Positions 46,647-59,015 of a stretch of DNA of 64,000 bases are shown here, one piece after another (position 1 is the first letter of the stretch; every line of letters starts with the position of its first letter). The translations under genes and the position numbers were made by a program. The DNA is taken from positions 2,733,303 to 2,797,302 of the forward strand of contig CAJINV010000008.1 in NCBI GenBank assembly GCA_905178155.1, read 5' to 3'. Under the pieces are notes generated by a model. It saw only the letters and a program-made list of their open reading frames with translations. It made no database searches and had not been told where the DNA came from. The DNA is from Amoebophrya sp. A120. Taxonomy: Eukaryota > Sar > Dinophyceae > Syndiniales > Amoebophryaceae.

Positions 46647-48183
46647 GTGCTCGTCGGGTTTTCGCCGAGGGATTTTAAATCGCTGGTGCCGTGCTCTTCC
46701 TCTTCTGCTCAGACGGATTTCAGCTCAAGCTTTTCCTTTTTCAACTGATCTACAACATCTCTGCAAATCTATTGATGTCCGATGGGTAATGATAAAGAAG
46801 TAAAGAGGTAGACAATGCCCTATTCCAGTCTTGTAGTGTTTGGTACTAGAAAATGGGGAGGGGGCAATAATTTCAGGTGGTTCTTGCTTGGGCTCTGTTG
46901 CTGCAAAGAAACCGAATTTCTTATGAAGTGCGTACAATACGGGAGTCGTTCCAGACGAAAGCTGCACGAAAACTCTAGAAGTCCGGAACCGAGCGACTGT
47001 AATTACAGTCAGCTCGTGTGAACGATAAATTCTACGAATCCGAACGACAGAAGAGTACGCCTCACCGACAGAAGCGGCAACCACGACTTTGCGACGAAAC
47101 TGGTACAGAAACCGACGAATGCCGAGTTATGGACGCAGCACGTTTTCATCTCCACGACACAAGTATGTCATCATGGAAGAGTTGTGGTAACGACAAAGAC
47201 GACAGACATAGTAGCACTGTGCACCGAGAAAGTTTCTTTTAGTCTGCTACGACAGAAGATCCGGCAAGCCGCACACGAACCGAGAAGGAGAACGCCCTTT
47301 TCGTTTTCTTTTTCAGGTGCAGTGCTAGAATTCTCAGCACCGTCGTAGGTTCAATAGTCACAAATAGAGTAAGAGGAAAAGAAAGAAAAACCAAAAGTCT
47401 CTCGTAATCACAGGTATAACGAATCTTATTTGTCTGGCTAGGATTTCACTAAGCTACTCACTTTTCCCCTGTAAAATGTTAAAAAATGATCTAGCTTGCT
47501 TCTCCTGCCTAGCGGTTTTCTGAATTTCTAGTGGGAGAGGAGGGGAAGAACCTAAAGAAGAAAAACGAATACTTTTACTACAGAAGTTGTTACAAAAACG
47601 AAAATTAATTGCGAGTACAATTGCTTTAGGGAAAAGGGAAAAACAATTGAGTGCTGAAATTGATCTGCGGAAAATTTTTTTTTGGCTAGAACGACGACAA
47701 GCGCAGGGGGGCCGGCGCGTCCATCCTTCAGTGCAAACAAGTAACAGTAAACGTGAAAACTGAAAAAGGCATGACTCACTCGGATGACGGGTCGTCGTGG
47801 TGCTGCTGAATGGTGTTCTTCCTGAAAAACAACGCAAAACGGTAGCCTGCAGAGTTGCACTGTGGGGCGCATTGTAATCTCCTTGCTGATAAGTAGTGGC
47901 TCCACGAAGAACAAGTCCTCTCGTTTTTATGACCTTGCAATCCCAGAGCCGCAACAGCACCAATATGATCGATGACCCACTAGTATGCTTTCAATGTCAC
48001 CTGGCGCACCATCAATAAGAAGTACAACTAGGCACAACTACCGGCAGCATATCTTGAAAAATTGAAATACAATTCCGAAAGAAAAAAAAATAAAAAATGA
48101 GATTCCAGTATACATCAACAAAATAAACAACAAGTAAAACTCGGGTGATCCAAAATCGAAGAACGAAGCATCACAGCCACCTC
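46647..48183. other. Spacer
   Basis: About 1.5 kb without a supported gene. A 169-codon minus-strand frame at 47454-47963 has no domain-like content and I do not call it. Confidence 0.45.
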
Positions 48184-51100
48184 CTAAGAGAAAGAAACAG
48201 GCTGACCCGGTGTGCCTACGAAACTGGGCCGATCCGGGTTGGTTCCGCCCGACGGCTTGTCGTCGTCGTCCTGGTCTTTCCCCTTCTTCTTCAGCGAGCT
48301 ATTCGCGCCTCCTTTCCCCTATCAACCAAAAAAATTGTACACCCATACCATATTCGAAAATATTTGCCGTGCGTGCCGTTTTTTGAGTCCTCATTGGCTG
48401 TTCGGCATGACAAATTCCATTCTTGGCACACTGCCTAAGTGCACTTCGACTTCTCATGCTTATTCCGCATTATATTCTACTTACATATATGCATGGCGGA
48501 AGGTCGCCCGTGTGGCAGATCAGCAGTTTGAGTTTCTTGTGAGAAAAACAAGAGAGAGACACATTCTAATTTTTTGCTGGTATGGCTGTGCTTTTCTTTA
48601 GGTTATCTTTTTTGTGGTCGCCTTGCCATCGGATTCCTCCGGCTCGTCCTTGGTGTGCGCATATGGAGGGGGACAAATATTTTGCTATGGCCTACATGAT
48701 TTTGTATGTGTATCTCAGTCACAGGGACGGGAGTGAATGCATATAGTCGGCAGGACTTGATCTTAAGTGGCAGTTTATTCTACCATGAAGTGCAACATCA
48801 TGTCCAACCTCAATTTATTTTCAGGACATCATACGTTGCCCGAATAAGTATCCATTTTCAAGAACCCAAATGAGTAGGTTTCTTTCCGAAGTAAAAACCT
48901 GAGCATGAGGAAGCTGCGTCCATCAATTGTGAGCAACTATTACTTAGTGCTGCTTCATACATCCTACGCAATATCAAAAGACCTTAGCTCGGTAGCGAAA
49001 GAGGACCAGCTCCCGCGCAAAAGTTCAAAATATCCAAACAAGCGAGGACCATGACAAAATTCTGTCCCCCGCCGTACCGCTCCCGCGCCGGCCTTCTTTT
49101 TGGGCTTGTGCTTCGCGTCCGCCTTGGCCTTGGCCTTTTTCTTGCCGCTCGCCTTTGGCTTGTGCGCGGCGCCGTCCTTGTGCGCGGCATCCTCGTCCTC
49201 CGACTCGTCGGGGGAGCTGTTGCCCGCCCCGTGCTTGGCCTGCTCCTCGATGATCATCTGTGACAGCGTCTGCCGAGCGGGCGGCGGCGGCCCATACTCC
49301 ACATCCGCCTCGGCCACGTTTTGGTGATCCTTGTTGTCGCCCCACTCCGCGGCCCCGTCCGCCTTCCCACCTGCAGCGTTGTCCACTGGCGAGACGTGCG
49401 TGCTTTTGTTCAGCGCGGTGCCCCCGATGCTCGCATTGCTCACGTTCGTCCCCCCGGTCGGGCGGTTGGCGGTAAAGCTCGGACGCTGGCGCGGCTGGGT
49501 GCCCGCTCCCTCCACGGCCGCGCCCGGGCTCGGCTGGGCACCCACCGCCGCACCTGTTGCAGCGACATTTGAAGTCGTGATCGCACCTCCGACGGCTCCT
49601 ACTGTGGCGGCGGCTCCGGGCGGCGCTGCGCCAACCGGTAATGCTCCTGTACTAGCGGCACCAACTCCAGGTGGAGCTCCTGGCGCAGCAGCTCCTCCTG
49701 TTGTACTAGGGCTCACGCCCATGATCCCCCCCACCCCGAGGGCACCCACCTGGCTGGCTTGCTGCGAGCGACGGCTGGCGGCCGCCTGGCTTTGGCTCCG
49801 GCGCGCCGCGGCACGCGCGGTGGCGTCGTCGCTCCCGTAGCAGAGGCAGCACACCACCATCATCCCCATGATCAGCAGCATCGCACCCAGCCCGATCATC
49901 AGCGCGACGGCCGCGGGGAAGGGCATCCCCAGGCACGCCGTCGCGGCGGTCGACAGCAGGGAGGGGGCGATTTTGTTCTTGCACGTCAAGAAGGCCGGGT
50001 GGCTGACCAGTTCCGGCCAGTCGTTGTAGGCGGTCATGAACAGCATGCAGGTCACGTTGAACGGCCCCTCCACCGGCTTTGGTGGGTGGATGCTCCCGTC
50101 GTCCTGCGCAAACCGGGTGGCGTCCATGCTGAACCCGGCACAGTACATGGGGTGGTACTTCTCGCGGTCCGGCTGCTCCAGCTCGGCGTTGTCGCACAGC
50201 GTCCGGCACTGCGCGACCAGGGCGTTCAGCTGTCTCATGTGTGTCATTAACGCCGCCGCGTCGCTGCTTCCGTCCCAGGAACCGGTGAACGGGAGCGGCC
50301 AGTACTCGGCCAAAAACTCCTTCGGTGCCCCGGTCTGAGCGTCCGTGTAGTTTCGGATCTCGTAGCCGTACAGCTTCTTGGGCTCTATCGTGTCATTCAC
50401 GTACTCCGGTCCGCCCAAAATGAAGTTCCTCACAATCAACTGATCGCCGGCGCCCGGACCCGACCCGCCCAGCAATTCGTAGTCTTCGCCGCACGCTTGG
50501 GAGAGAAAGTCCCCCGTTGAGGTGACCGTCGTCGCATTATTTGCTGGTGCGGCATCACCATCCTCTTCGTCTCGTCCGTGCGCTAGAACGACCTTGTTGG
50601 AAGTAGTGGCCCTCCGATTCTGTTGCTTCCGGTTCAACCTCTTTGCGTTTAATATTTCTTGCTCCGTCTTTTGCAGAAGATTATGGTTTTGCTCGTCGTC
50701 CCTTGAAGACAATCCTTCTGCTGTTTCTGCATCTGTTTCGCTCGCTTGATGTTCAACGTGCTGGGGGCCGTCGAGGGGAAGAAAAACTTCTGCATCGATT
50801 TGTGCTTTGCGGTCCTGTGCTGTCAGCTTTTGCACCTCCGCCAAAGACGAAAACGTAGACGCGTTGTTGTCAACTAAAGGGCTGGGAAGCACATCATGTC
50901 GTGCGTAGGCTTCTTGCTGTTGCAAAAATTCCTTGTCGATGGTCTTCTTGTCCCCATCACCTCGTGTAGTCGTCGTAGCGGAGCTCGTAGTTCTGTCGTA
51001 CCCACGCTCGTAGTTTCCTTCCAAATGTTGAACTTCGGAACGATTTTTGCGTATTTTGCTACTTGCAGCCACTCCGTCTTGATTATTTCGGTGGCTGTTA

Positions 51101-52011
51101 TCTGTTCGTCTTTCCCCAGCAGGCGCTTCGAACTGTCCCAGTTCATCCAGCCTGTTCATCGCTGCGCCTGCCTGCAGCACAGTCGAAGAACCGTCGGATA
51201 TTGCGTCCGTAGCTCGGCGTTGTCCGGAATGCGCTTCGTCTTCGTGTTGCGCAGCAACGTCCTGCTCAACAAGCTCCTGGTTCGTCGTGATAACGTTGTT
51301 CGCAGAGTCCTTCGGGAGAGCTCCTAACGCCAGCTGCTCTCGTTCACTTTCCTCCTTCTTGTTTTTACCATGTAGCGAATATGAAGAGGCGGGAACATCA
51401 GCTGCCTTTTTCTTATCGTCTCCACTTGTTTCCTCGCCAGGTGCCGTTCGGATAATTTGCTTTCGAGTTACAAACCTTCTGTGCCTCACTTTCGCATCCT
51501 TCTGAGTCTTCGCCTGCAACTGGTACGCCGAGGCGACCAGGGACGTTGTCGGTCGAGAAGTCTTAGTACTGCAAGTGCCATCTCTCCTGGGCTTCAGCGA
51601 CGAGCGCCTCGACGCACTGGCGCAACGAGGACACGCGGACCACTTCGGTTGACTGCAGCCACTGCTTCTGTTTTTACCGTCCTGCAGCTCTTTGGCCGCC
51701 GCAGCTTCGTTGCCAGAATAAAGGGAGAAAATGATATTACCGGTTCTTTCAGGAACATGAACATCTTGATCTTCACACAAGCTCGTTGTCCCGAACAAGT
51801 TGTCAAACGCTTGTTGTACCGCCCCAAGATCGACTTGTTGCAAACTTGTAGCCAGGAGACACACGCGCGCGACTGCTTTCCGACCTGATCTGCTGTCCGA
51901 CTGCTTTCCGACGTTTGAAGGCCACCCGCTCGTGCTGGGATTGATCTTTTCACCCGTCATTTTCTTCCCGCCCTGACGCCACGAGGACGCGGGCGGGCAC
52001 GAGGGGGACAT
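48184..52011 (-). CDS. PAN/Apple-like type I membrane protein B
   Basis: ATG at 52011. A very long first exon (to about 49066) encodes a low-complexity, charged ectodomain of roughly 500 residues, then a conserved juxtamembrane region with the same six-Cys pattern as proteins A and C: QCRTLC, YCAGFS, VTCMLF and FLTC. One transmembrane helix (AVALMIGLGAMLLIMGMMVV) is followed by CCLCYG, likely palmitoylated. The cytoplasmic side is Ala/Gly/Pro-rich with a lysine-rich block. Two small 3' exons near 48607-48645 (DEPEESDGKATTKK) and 48184-48305 (KGGANSSLKKK to PVSFS) are probable. The N-terminal hydrophobic stretch ARVCLLATSL is weak as a signal sequence. Confidence 0.68.
48319..48612. mobile_element. 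Possible decayed introner element in gene B
   Basis: This intron region starts TATCAACC on the plus strand and contains the GGCATGACAAATT type of internal motif seen in the clear introners. No matching right-hand TATC end or 5-bp repeat was found, so it is only a candidate. Confidence 0.25.
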
Positions 52012-54050
52012 AGCCGGGGACGGGAAGTATTTCCTTGCTTATTGAGAACAAAAAATCAAGAGGAGGACGCGTCTGGAATTAATGCGCTAGACCGGAAATC
52101 GGTCCGACACAGAGCGTCCATCAGAAATGAATCCTAAACGATGTAGTGGGTGTGGCATATAATTCCTAAAACTTTACTTCCTGAGCTGGTACAACTTAGT
52201 AGTTATTGATTGGTCTAGTCACAAAAAATGGGGAAGATTTCATGATGAAAGGGGGTTGTTAATAGACCTGCTGTGGGAAAAAGCGAAAGCACGTGCATGT
52301 TCAACATTAACGACATTTTTGAAACGTCAAGTGAACGCAAAGACGAAGAGACAAATTCAGGAATAACGCACGGTGTACGTCAGATCTCTTCTTCAGTCGA
52401 AGAGTAATACTATGCAAATCACGATACACTGCTACCGAGTTCACGATACCTTGCGCGCAGGCGCAGGAGCACAGAACGTACTTGTAAAAAGTCAACCGCA
52501 CGAATTTGAACGAAAGCAGGCTGATTCCTTGTCCAGTGTACGACAAGCGACTAGGAACGACACAGAAGTTCTTGCCGCAATGCTAGTTCCAAATACGCAA
52601 CCGATCAGATTCGGACGAAGACCGAGTTTTTTATACCTTGACTACCTTTTCTAGAGGCTTACGGCAACACCAACAAGACTCGTAGTTGCGTATGCACAGT
52701 TGGCAGCTACAGCACCGAGCGCTGCTCTAACTACCGAAGAGGGGAAGAAAAAAGGGCAGGAATTGAGGTTTACTTCACGTATCTTCGACAGTGAATGCAT
52801 AAATGCTACACAGAATGCTCCGCTTCGGTGAGGAAAGACAAATGGACGAACAGCACGTTTCTGTCAAGTGAAGACCACAAATATGGCTCCAGAGTGGCCG
52901 TCTGCAGGAGATACATAAGTACACCTACAATAGTTCGATGCATTTAGAATTTGAAAATGAGTTGTTGGACTTGAAACTCAAACTGTGCGATCAGAGGATG
53001 GTCCAGAAAATGAAATTGTTCAGATATATAAGCATACGTATAACAAGTCTGAAAATTATTGAGCGTAAAAAAAGTCATCGGCGCTAGCACGAACGAAACA
53101 AAGGCGCAAAAACAATATCGAAACGACCTGCCGACGTCAACTAGAGCCGACCACGGCTACGTTCGATATTGGTTGTCATATTTTAATCTGCCGAATTTTT
53201 TTCCATTGAACCCAAACAATACAGCGAAGATGGTGATGATGATCTTAGCACATCACACAGGTTGTATTTGAAACATACATACATACACCTTCTACACAGT
53301 ACCTTTTCGAATACCGCGTGGATAGAAGCAATTCACAAAAGGAGTCGAAAAAGCAAGACCATAATTGACCATCACTAGCGGCCTTTTGCTGCAGAATAGC
53401 ACTAGTAGTACTAGCTGACGAAAATAACAAGTTATATCAATTCCAGCTATTTTTCCCGGCCCCAGAACCTTACACAGCGCGCTACTTCGGCTGCTTTCTG
53501 CCACAAAAAATGAAATACAGGTATGTACATAGTGCTTTGGACCCGATAATCTTCCCTTTACCTTTTCGAATGCGTCATAATTATCAACTAGACCACGGAC
53601 AAGGGAAGTATCAAAAACTGATGCAGTAGACCACACCATTAGTTTTCAAACCCTTCCCTTTTGCCGGCTGGATCTTGCGAAAGACAGATAGATGAATACG
53701 AAAAACCGATTCAAAATCATTCATTATCGTCTTTCGCTTTGGACATTTTTTCTACTTATCATCTTGATTTTTACAAAGAGAAAGAATAGTAGTCGGAAAA
53801 TTTGTTTTCACGGAAACTTGAACGAGCCTGGACGACGAGAAAGTTACGTCATCTCCTGAGCCAGTGACGAATAGTCCTCGGCTGGATAAAGCAATTCGAT
53901 CAGAGCGGATGCAGGTTGATAACCAGTGCGCAAGAACGGTTGATTGTTTAAACAACACCACGAGTTCTAGTATTTTTCCCTACATCTCGTGTATAATAGC
54001 ACCAGCATAAAAAATAAAAGCACTTGCTTTTAGGAATTTAATGTAGCCGG
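52012..54050. other. Long gene-free interval
   Basis: About 2 kb with scattered short frames only and no domain-like content. A short ACAT tetranucleotide run lies near 53275-53287. Confidence 0.45.
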
Positions 54051-57000
54051 CTACGACCTGAGTGCCATTGCGGCGCTGCGGTGCCCCTTCCTCGGACTGG
54101 CAATCGCTTCTCCGTTTTTGATTTGCTGCCGGTTGTAGCGCATGTTCAGGAAAACGCCGAAGGCGACGACGAACACTCCCAACACGCGCGAAGTCGTGAG
54201 CGATCGCTGTTGCAGGCCGATCCATCCAAATTGGTCGAAAGGCATGGATCCCACCAACTGACCGAGCAGAATCAACAGCCACAGCATCGTTTGCCCAATG
54301 CGGGGCCCGATCACGCAACTTTGGTAAACGCAAAACGCGCCGATTAAACCTTCGGAGTTTGTTTTTTAGGGAGAGATCATGGTTTTTCTAGTCTTCATTC
54401 CTTTTCCTGCTTCCTCGTCGCACAACTGTACGTAGTACTTAGCTCACGTAAAGAAGAATCATTATAGGCACGATAATTGGCAGGTCTGTGCATATTATCC
54501 AAAAGACCGCTTTCCCCCGCCAAATAAAGAAGCCAAACCCTGCTATTGAAAGAACATGAAAATAACTACCATACCTGGCGCAAACATCCAAACTGGCACT
54601 GGTTTTTCCACGGGCGCAAGCGGGTAGTCCCAGCCGAGAAATACGACAGTGGAAGCCATCGACGCGCCGATGAAGCTGACCAGTGCGCCACTGTCGTTGC
54701 TCGCAAAGCATCGCCGGGCCGCCGCGTTCACCGAGGCCTGGATCGGAAGGCACACGCCGCCAAAAAAGGCCAGCACCATGAAAGGCAGCGTGTGCTGCCA
54801 GAAGTCCTCCTCCGTCTTCTGGTGGTCCTGCTGCTCTCCGTGTAGTTCATGAGCACGGCCCGGAGCAGAGGGGGAGACCGTTGCCGAAGCAGCCGCTGTG
54901 GACGGCGACGCTCCAGCGGACGACGAGGTTCCCGACGGGGACACTTCTGCCTCTAGTCGGAGGTGGTGTTGGACCGTTGCAGTAGAAGCGGAAGGCGGTG
55001 CTGACCGACCGGCGGGAGAGGAAGCTGTGCTGCCAGCACTGGCAGTAGAGGAGAAGGTGCTGATCACGACCAAAAGAACGCCGCCCCCAACTACCAAAAT
55101 CGCGGTCAGCTTGCCCGCATTCAGCGGGCGGCGCGGCAACCCCGCAAAGCCCTTGTGGTCGCACAGCATGCTAGAAGACAGTTGGCCGGCCGCGTTGATC
55201 AGGAAAAAAGCGACGCACCCGATCTTGGAAATTGTCAAAAACGCGGTAGTCACGATAAACACACCAATGGGGCCCCCGAGCAGCTTCCAAATCTTGATTT
55301 GCTCCCGCGGGTGCTCTTCGCGTACTTTGGTTTTGATCTCCACCACGTGGAGCGGATTGTTGGCCGCGACCGCAGTAAAGTTCTTTGCTTGCGAACTTTG
55401 ATCTACTAGATTTTGTACGACAGTGGCTCCGGGAGATGTAACGAGAAGGTGGTCCTTGCCGCCAGTAACGCTTTTCAGTTCGTACGAAGGAGTTGACGAT
55501 GTTTCCGCTGATGTATCTTCAGAGGGGACACCACCTTTCATCACCTTTTTGGTGCAAGCAACGACTTTCGGCGACTCCTTCAGCGACGCTCTCCGCCCCA
55601 CGTCTAGGTTCAACCGAAACAGGAGCCCGATGTTGGGGATTTGATGCTTTTTCTTCGGAGCTCCTGCGTGACTGTGCTGCACCGACTGGTGGCTCACCTC
55701 TTGCGATTGGCTCCGCGCACAGATGATGTTATTTTTACCAACGGGGGACAGCGCTGAAAAATCGTCCTCGCTGCCACTCGACGTCCTGTGAGGTTCTCCT
55801 TTGTCGTGTGCGAGAACTTCGGTGGTCGTGCTGTCGTGTGGGAACAAAACCGGATCCGACTGCTTCGCCTTACTTGCTCTTGATGAAGCGAAGCTCGTAC
55901 TCATGGATGCCGGTGCAGGTGCTGTGCCCGTCGCTGCGGTGTGCTGACTTGACGTCATTTGATGTTGTTCCAACGTCCGGTCGCTGCCAGATGAACTACT
56001 TGTTTGCGTATCATTCTGCTCTCTCGTCGCTGGACGAGAGTCTTCCTGTTCAACGTCCGGGTCCTCCAAAAAAAGTTGGTCGAGTCCGCGCTTCTTCGCT
56101 GGTCGGCCCGCCGCCATCTTGGCGGCAAAATCCACGCCAGACAGGGGGTTTGCAGCGGAACTACTGGTGGTCGTGAGAGCACCACCAAGGCAGCTGCTCT
56201 TTAGTTCAACTACACTGTTCAGGCTGTCGACTTCGCTTGAACACAGAAACTGGTATGTGTCTGGGGGCGTCTCTAGCACAAAATTGTCTTCTGGATCCGA
56301 GGTACTGCCGACTAGTCCTGTTCCTTCAGCATGATCCTGAAGACGATCTCCTCCAAGAGCTCCGTGGGCGTTATTAGCAGAAATGCTGTTCGCGGTGGAA
56401 CGACCACCAGCACGCGCAGAATCTTGGGAAGGACAGTTCTGGATGCCCGAGGAGGTGGTGGTGGTTTCGGTCTTGACACTGGTCATGGTGTGCGCGTTCT
56501 GATCCACGACTTTGAGGAACGAAAGTTTATTGTTCCTCTCATCGGAGGAAGCTGCACCCCCAGAACTCCGCCCAGACGAGGAGGATGCAACCGACGGCGT
56601 AGATGAAACCCCGGATGTTGATATCCTCGCAGCTGCAGCTGGTGCCCCTTTGTAGACTTCGACTTCGTGAAGATTTTGAACACTTTCTCCCCCGTCCGGA
56701 GGTACGCAGGTGCTGCACGTGCTCACTTGGTTGCGCCGGTCGAGGTCGTTTTTCCCGAGCTCGAGTTCCTCGTCTTTACTGGGTATGAGGACTGGATTGG
56801 TATTAGTCCCTTTATTAATATTGTTCCGCTTCAACACCGGACTGCCCGTCTGCTGCTCGGGCGTGACTTTATCGCTCGCAGCATGGCACGGTCCAGTCGA
56901 ACTTGTGGCGCTGGACGTCGTTGAGGCGCACGCGACGTCCGACAAGGAAGTCGTACTACAAGTCGTGGTCGAAGAGGACAATAATTCGTCCCAGGCGTTC

Positions 57001-57599
57001 TGCGTCTTTCTCGTGGTGTACACTTTTCCGGACAGCCACAAAACCGATTTGACGACCAGAAGACAGCTCAACGCGTATCCTGCCGAAACAAGTTAGTAGC
57101 CAACACCCAAATTATTTTATCTGCGGCATGAAAGAATGTCAAGACCATGCGCCAGGCGATTTGCTGAGTACACAAGTGTTGCTGGCCAGCAATCTCCATT
57201 TTGGGTGCTGTGAGTGGCAAATTATTGGATTTGGGGGTGTAGGATAGGAATCGAAGCTGGCGCTGGCTATACAAGAGCCACATCAGGAAAAATTCGCTCT
57301 TTTTTTATTCCTGATTGAAGGAGCAGAGCCTTTAATAGCTATGCCTCTCATGCATAGGTGCAACTACAGAGACGTTCGGTACCGTCTCTGGACAACATGC
57401 AAATCTCCATGACAAATACTTTCTGGGTCGTGGTTAAGTACTACTTCTTTACACAGGATAATGCGCCGAGCATGTTGAGCATGGCCGCGAAGGGTGCGGA
57501 CTGAAAAGTCGCCGCGAGACGCGCGCCGATCGCACCATGTAGCGCCAACAGCATCCCCGCCGCTAGCGGGATTGCGTGCTCCAGAACCGTGAGAAGCAT
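54051..57599 (-). CDS. YdcZ/DUF606-type DMT membrane transporter with long cytoplasmic loop
   Basis: Three exons: 57461-57599 (ATG at 57599), about 54581-57075, and 54051-54352. Two YdcZ/DUF606-like repeats are present. Repeat 1: MLLALHGAIGARLAATFQSA in exon 1, then WKLLGGPIGVF, AAGQLSSSMLCDHKGFAGLP in exon 2. Repeat 2: FGGVCLPIQASVNAAARRC, then GLIGAFCVYQS, GQLVGSMPFDQFGW in exon 3. Each repeat has about five hydrophobic helices. Unusually, some 550 residues of Ser/Thr-rich, low-complexity sequence are inserted inside repeat 1 after its second helix, and another Ser/Ala-rich linker separates the repeats. The exon 2-3 join is GT-AG in phase; exon 1-2 is an introner. Family members are drug/metabolite-type transporters of mostly unknown substrate. 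Confidence 0.75.
57076..57460. mobile_element. Introner element 8 (385 bp) in the transporter gene
   Basis: Flanked by ACGCG and ATGCG (4 of 5 match). Ends are TATCCTG and CAGGATA, a perfect but short 7-bp inverted repeat. Removal joins MLNMLGA to LSCLLVVKS within the second predicted helix. The longest and least similar of the set. Confidence 0.65.
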
Positions 57600-59015
57600 C
57601 GTTTTCCTCAATCAAAACTAGTAAGTTCTTTGATCAATGCGGAAGATGGAGCTTTTCCAAGAGCGGGGGAAAATTGATTCAGATTTCTCCGGAATGAATT
57701 TTTACAACTTGTTACTGTTAGTACGAGGTAGTCATAACTGGGAAATTACTGCAGTAATGTCATCTCGTTGTGAGTAGCAATGCATACTATGCGGCACGCA
57801 AGGAGTCCAACGGTTTTATCACAAATGTCGTCATTTGGAATGCGTTGTTTCATTGCTATGCAACTGTTGTATTCAACCGACAAACTTCAGGCAGTACAGA
57901 GTATGAAAATCATGCGCGTGCTGACATTCGAGCGCGTTGTAATTATGGGTTGTACAACAGATTATGCGATGTAAGACTATGCGTGTGGAAAATAAAAGCA
58001 AAACTATGGTGCGTAAGTGTCGGGTAAGGATGTTTTAGAGATGCAGAGACAAAATGGCAAAGACTACTTCAGAGGTACTACCTCGAGGGTGAGGTTTGCG
58101 TCAGAAAGCATCATATCTACCTGGCTGACAATTTTGTTGGTTTCAAATAAATCGGCATGTTGTTAATACGTTGCTCCCCAACGAAACTCAAATTCTCTCA
58201 TAGACAACAATACAGGATGCGCGACTAGTATAATTCTTCTTCTGGCGCCAATCTTATGTCCTCCAATCGGAAAAAACACTCGTCAGACAAAAAACCAACA
58301 GAGTAATTACTTACTGCCTCGAGGATATCATTCGCTCAGCTTCGGTCCTCACAAATAAAACAATGCCACGCACAGTGCAATGTTCTTCCTGCTCAGAATA
58401 AAAGCGAGCGACTCTGTTCTCTCCACCGCAAATTGATGCAAAAACGGAGACCGACGGAAGAGACTGCATTCTATAACTTTTGATGTACAGTGTAATCTGG
58501 TGATAACCGACAGCATTTCTTGATCACCGAGATGAAATAGATCGTCTCACGAAAACTACTACGGATTGCAGACACCCCTGGGTCGTTGGGAACATTGCAC
58601 AGACCTGTCCCGCACGCATTGCATGAACCGCAAAGTCTGGAGTTCAAGGTTTAGCATCACAGGCTTAATTGCAACTGGTGAGGCTTTGCAACTTTCAAAT
58701 GCAGTTGATGCAAGATGCGTTTGTTGAAGAAGTAGAAGTGCCTTGGAGGCACGCTGCAAATAAAACCAGCTAGGACAAAATACTTACTGAACGACACAAA
58801 TGACTTTCTAAATCGAAAAAGGAGTCCTCACAAATGCGAGTGCCGATTATTTGCAAGAAAAAAATAAGGTAGATTTCCTATGTCGCATCCCTTGTCGATG
58901 TTTGCTTTCCCGCTGCGTCTTCTCACGTCGATCACTGCATCCTCTCACGTCGTATGCTCGCCATACCCTGCTCCAGAAGAGATCCACTCTATCAAAACGC
59001 TCGCATTTTGTGCTA
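57600..59015. other. Spacer
   Basis: About 1.4 kb with nothing supported. Confidence 0.45.

Noticed and set aside
47454-47963. 169-codon minus-strand frame
   Set aside because: AT-rich, no domain, no conserved composition and no supporting splice context.
53265-53290. ACAT tandem run as possible telomere-like or CRISPR-like repeat
   Set aside because: Only a few tetranucleotide copies with no spacers; a simple microsatellite.
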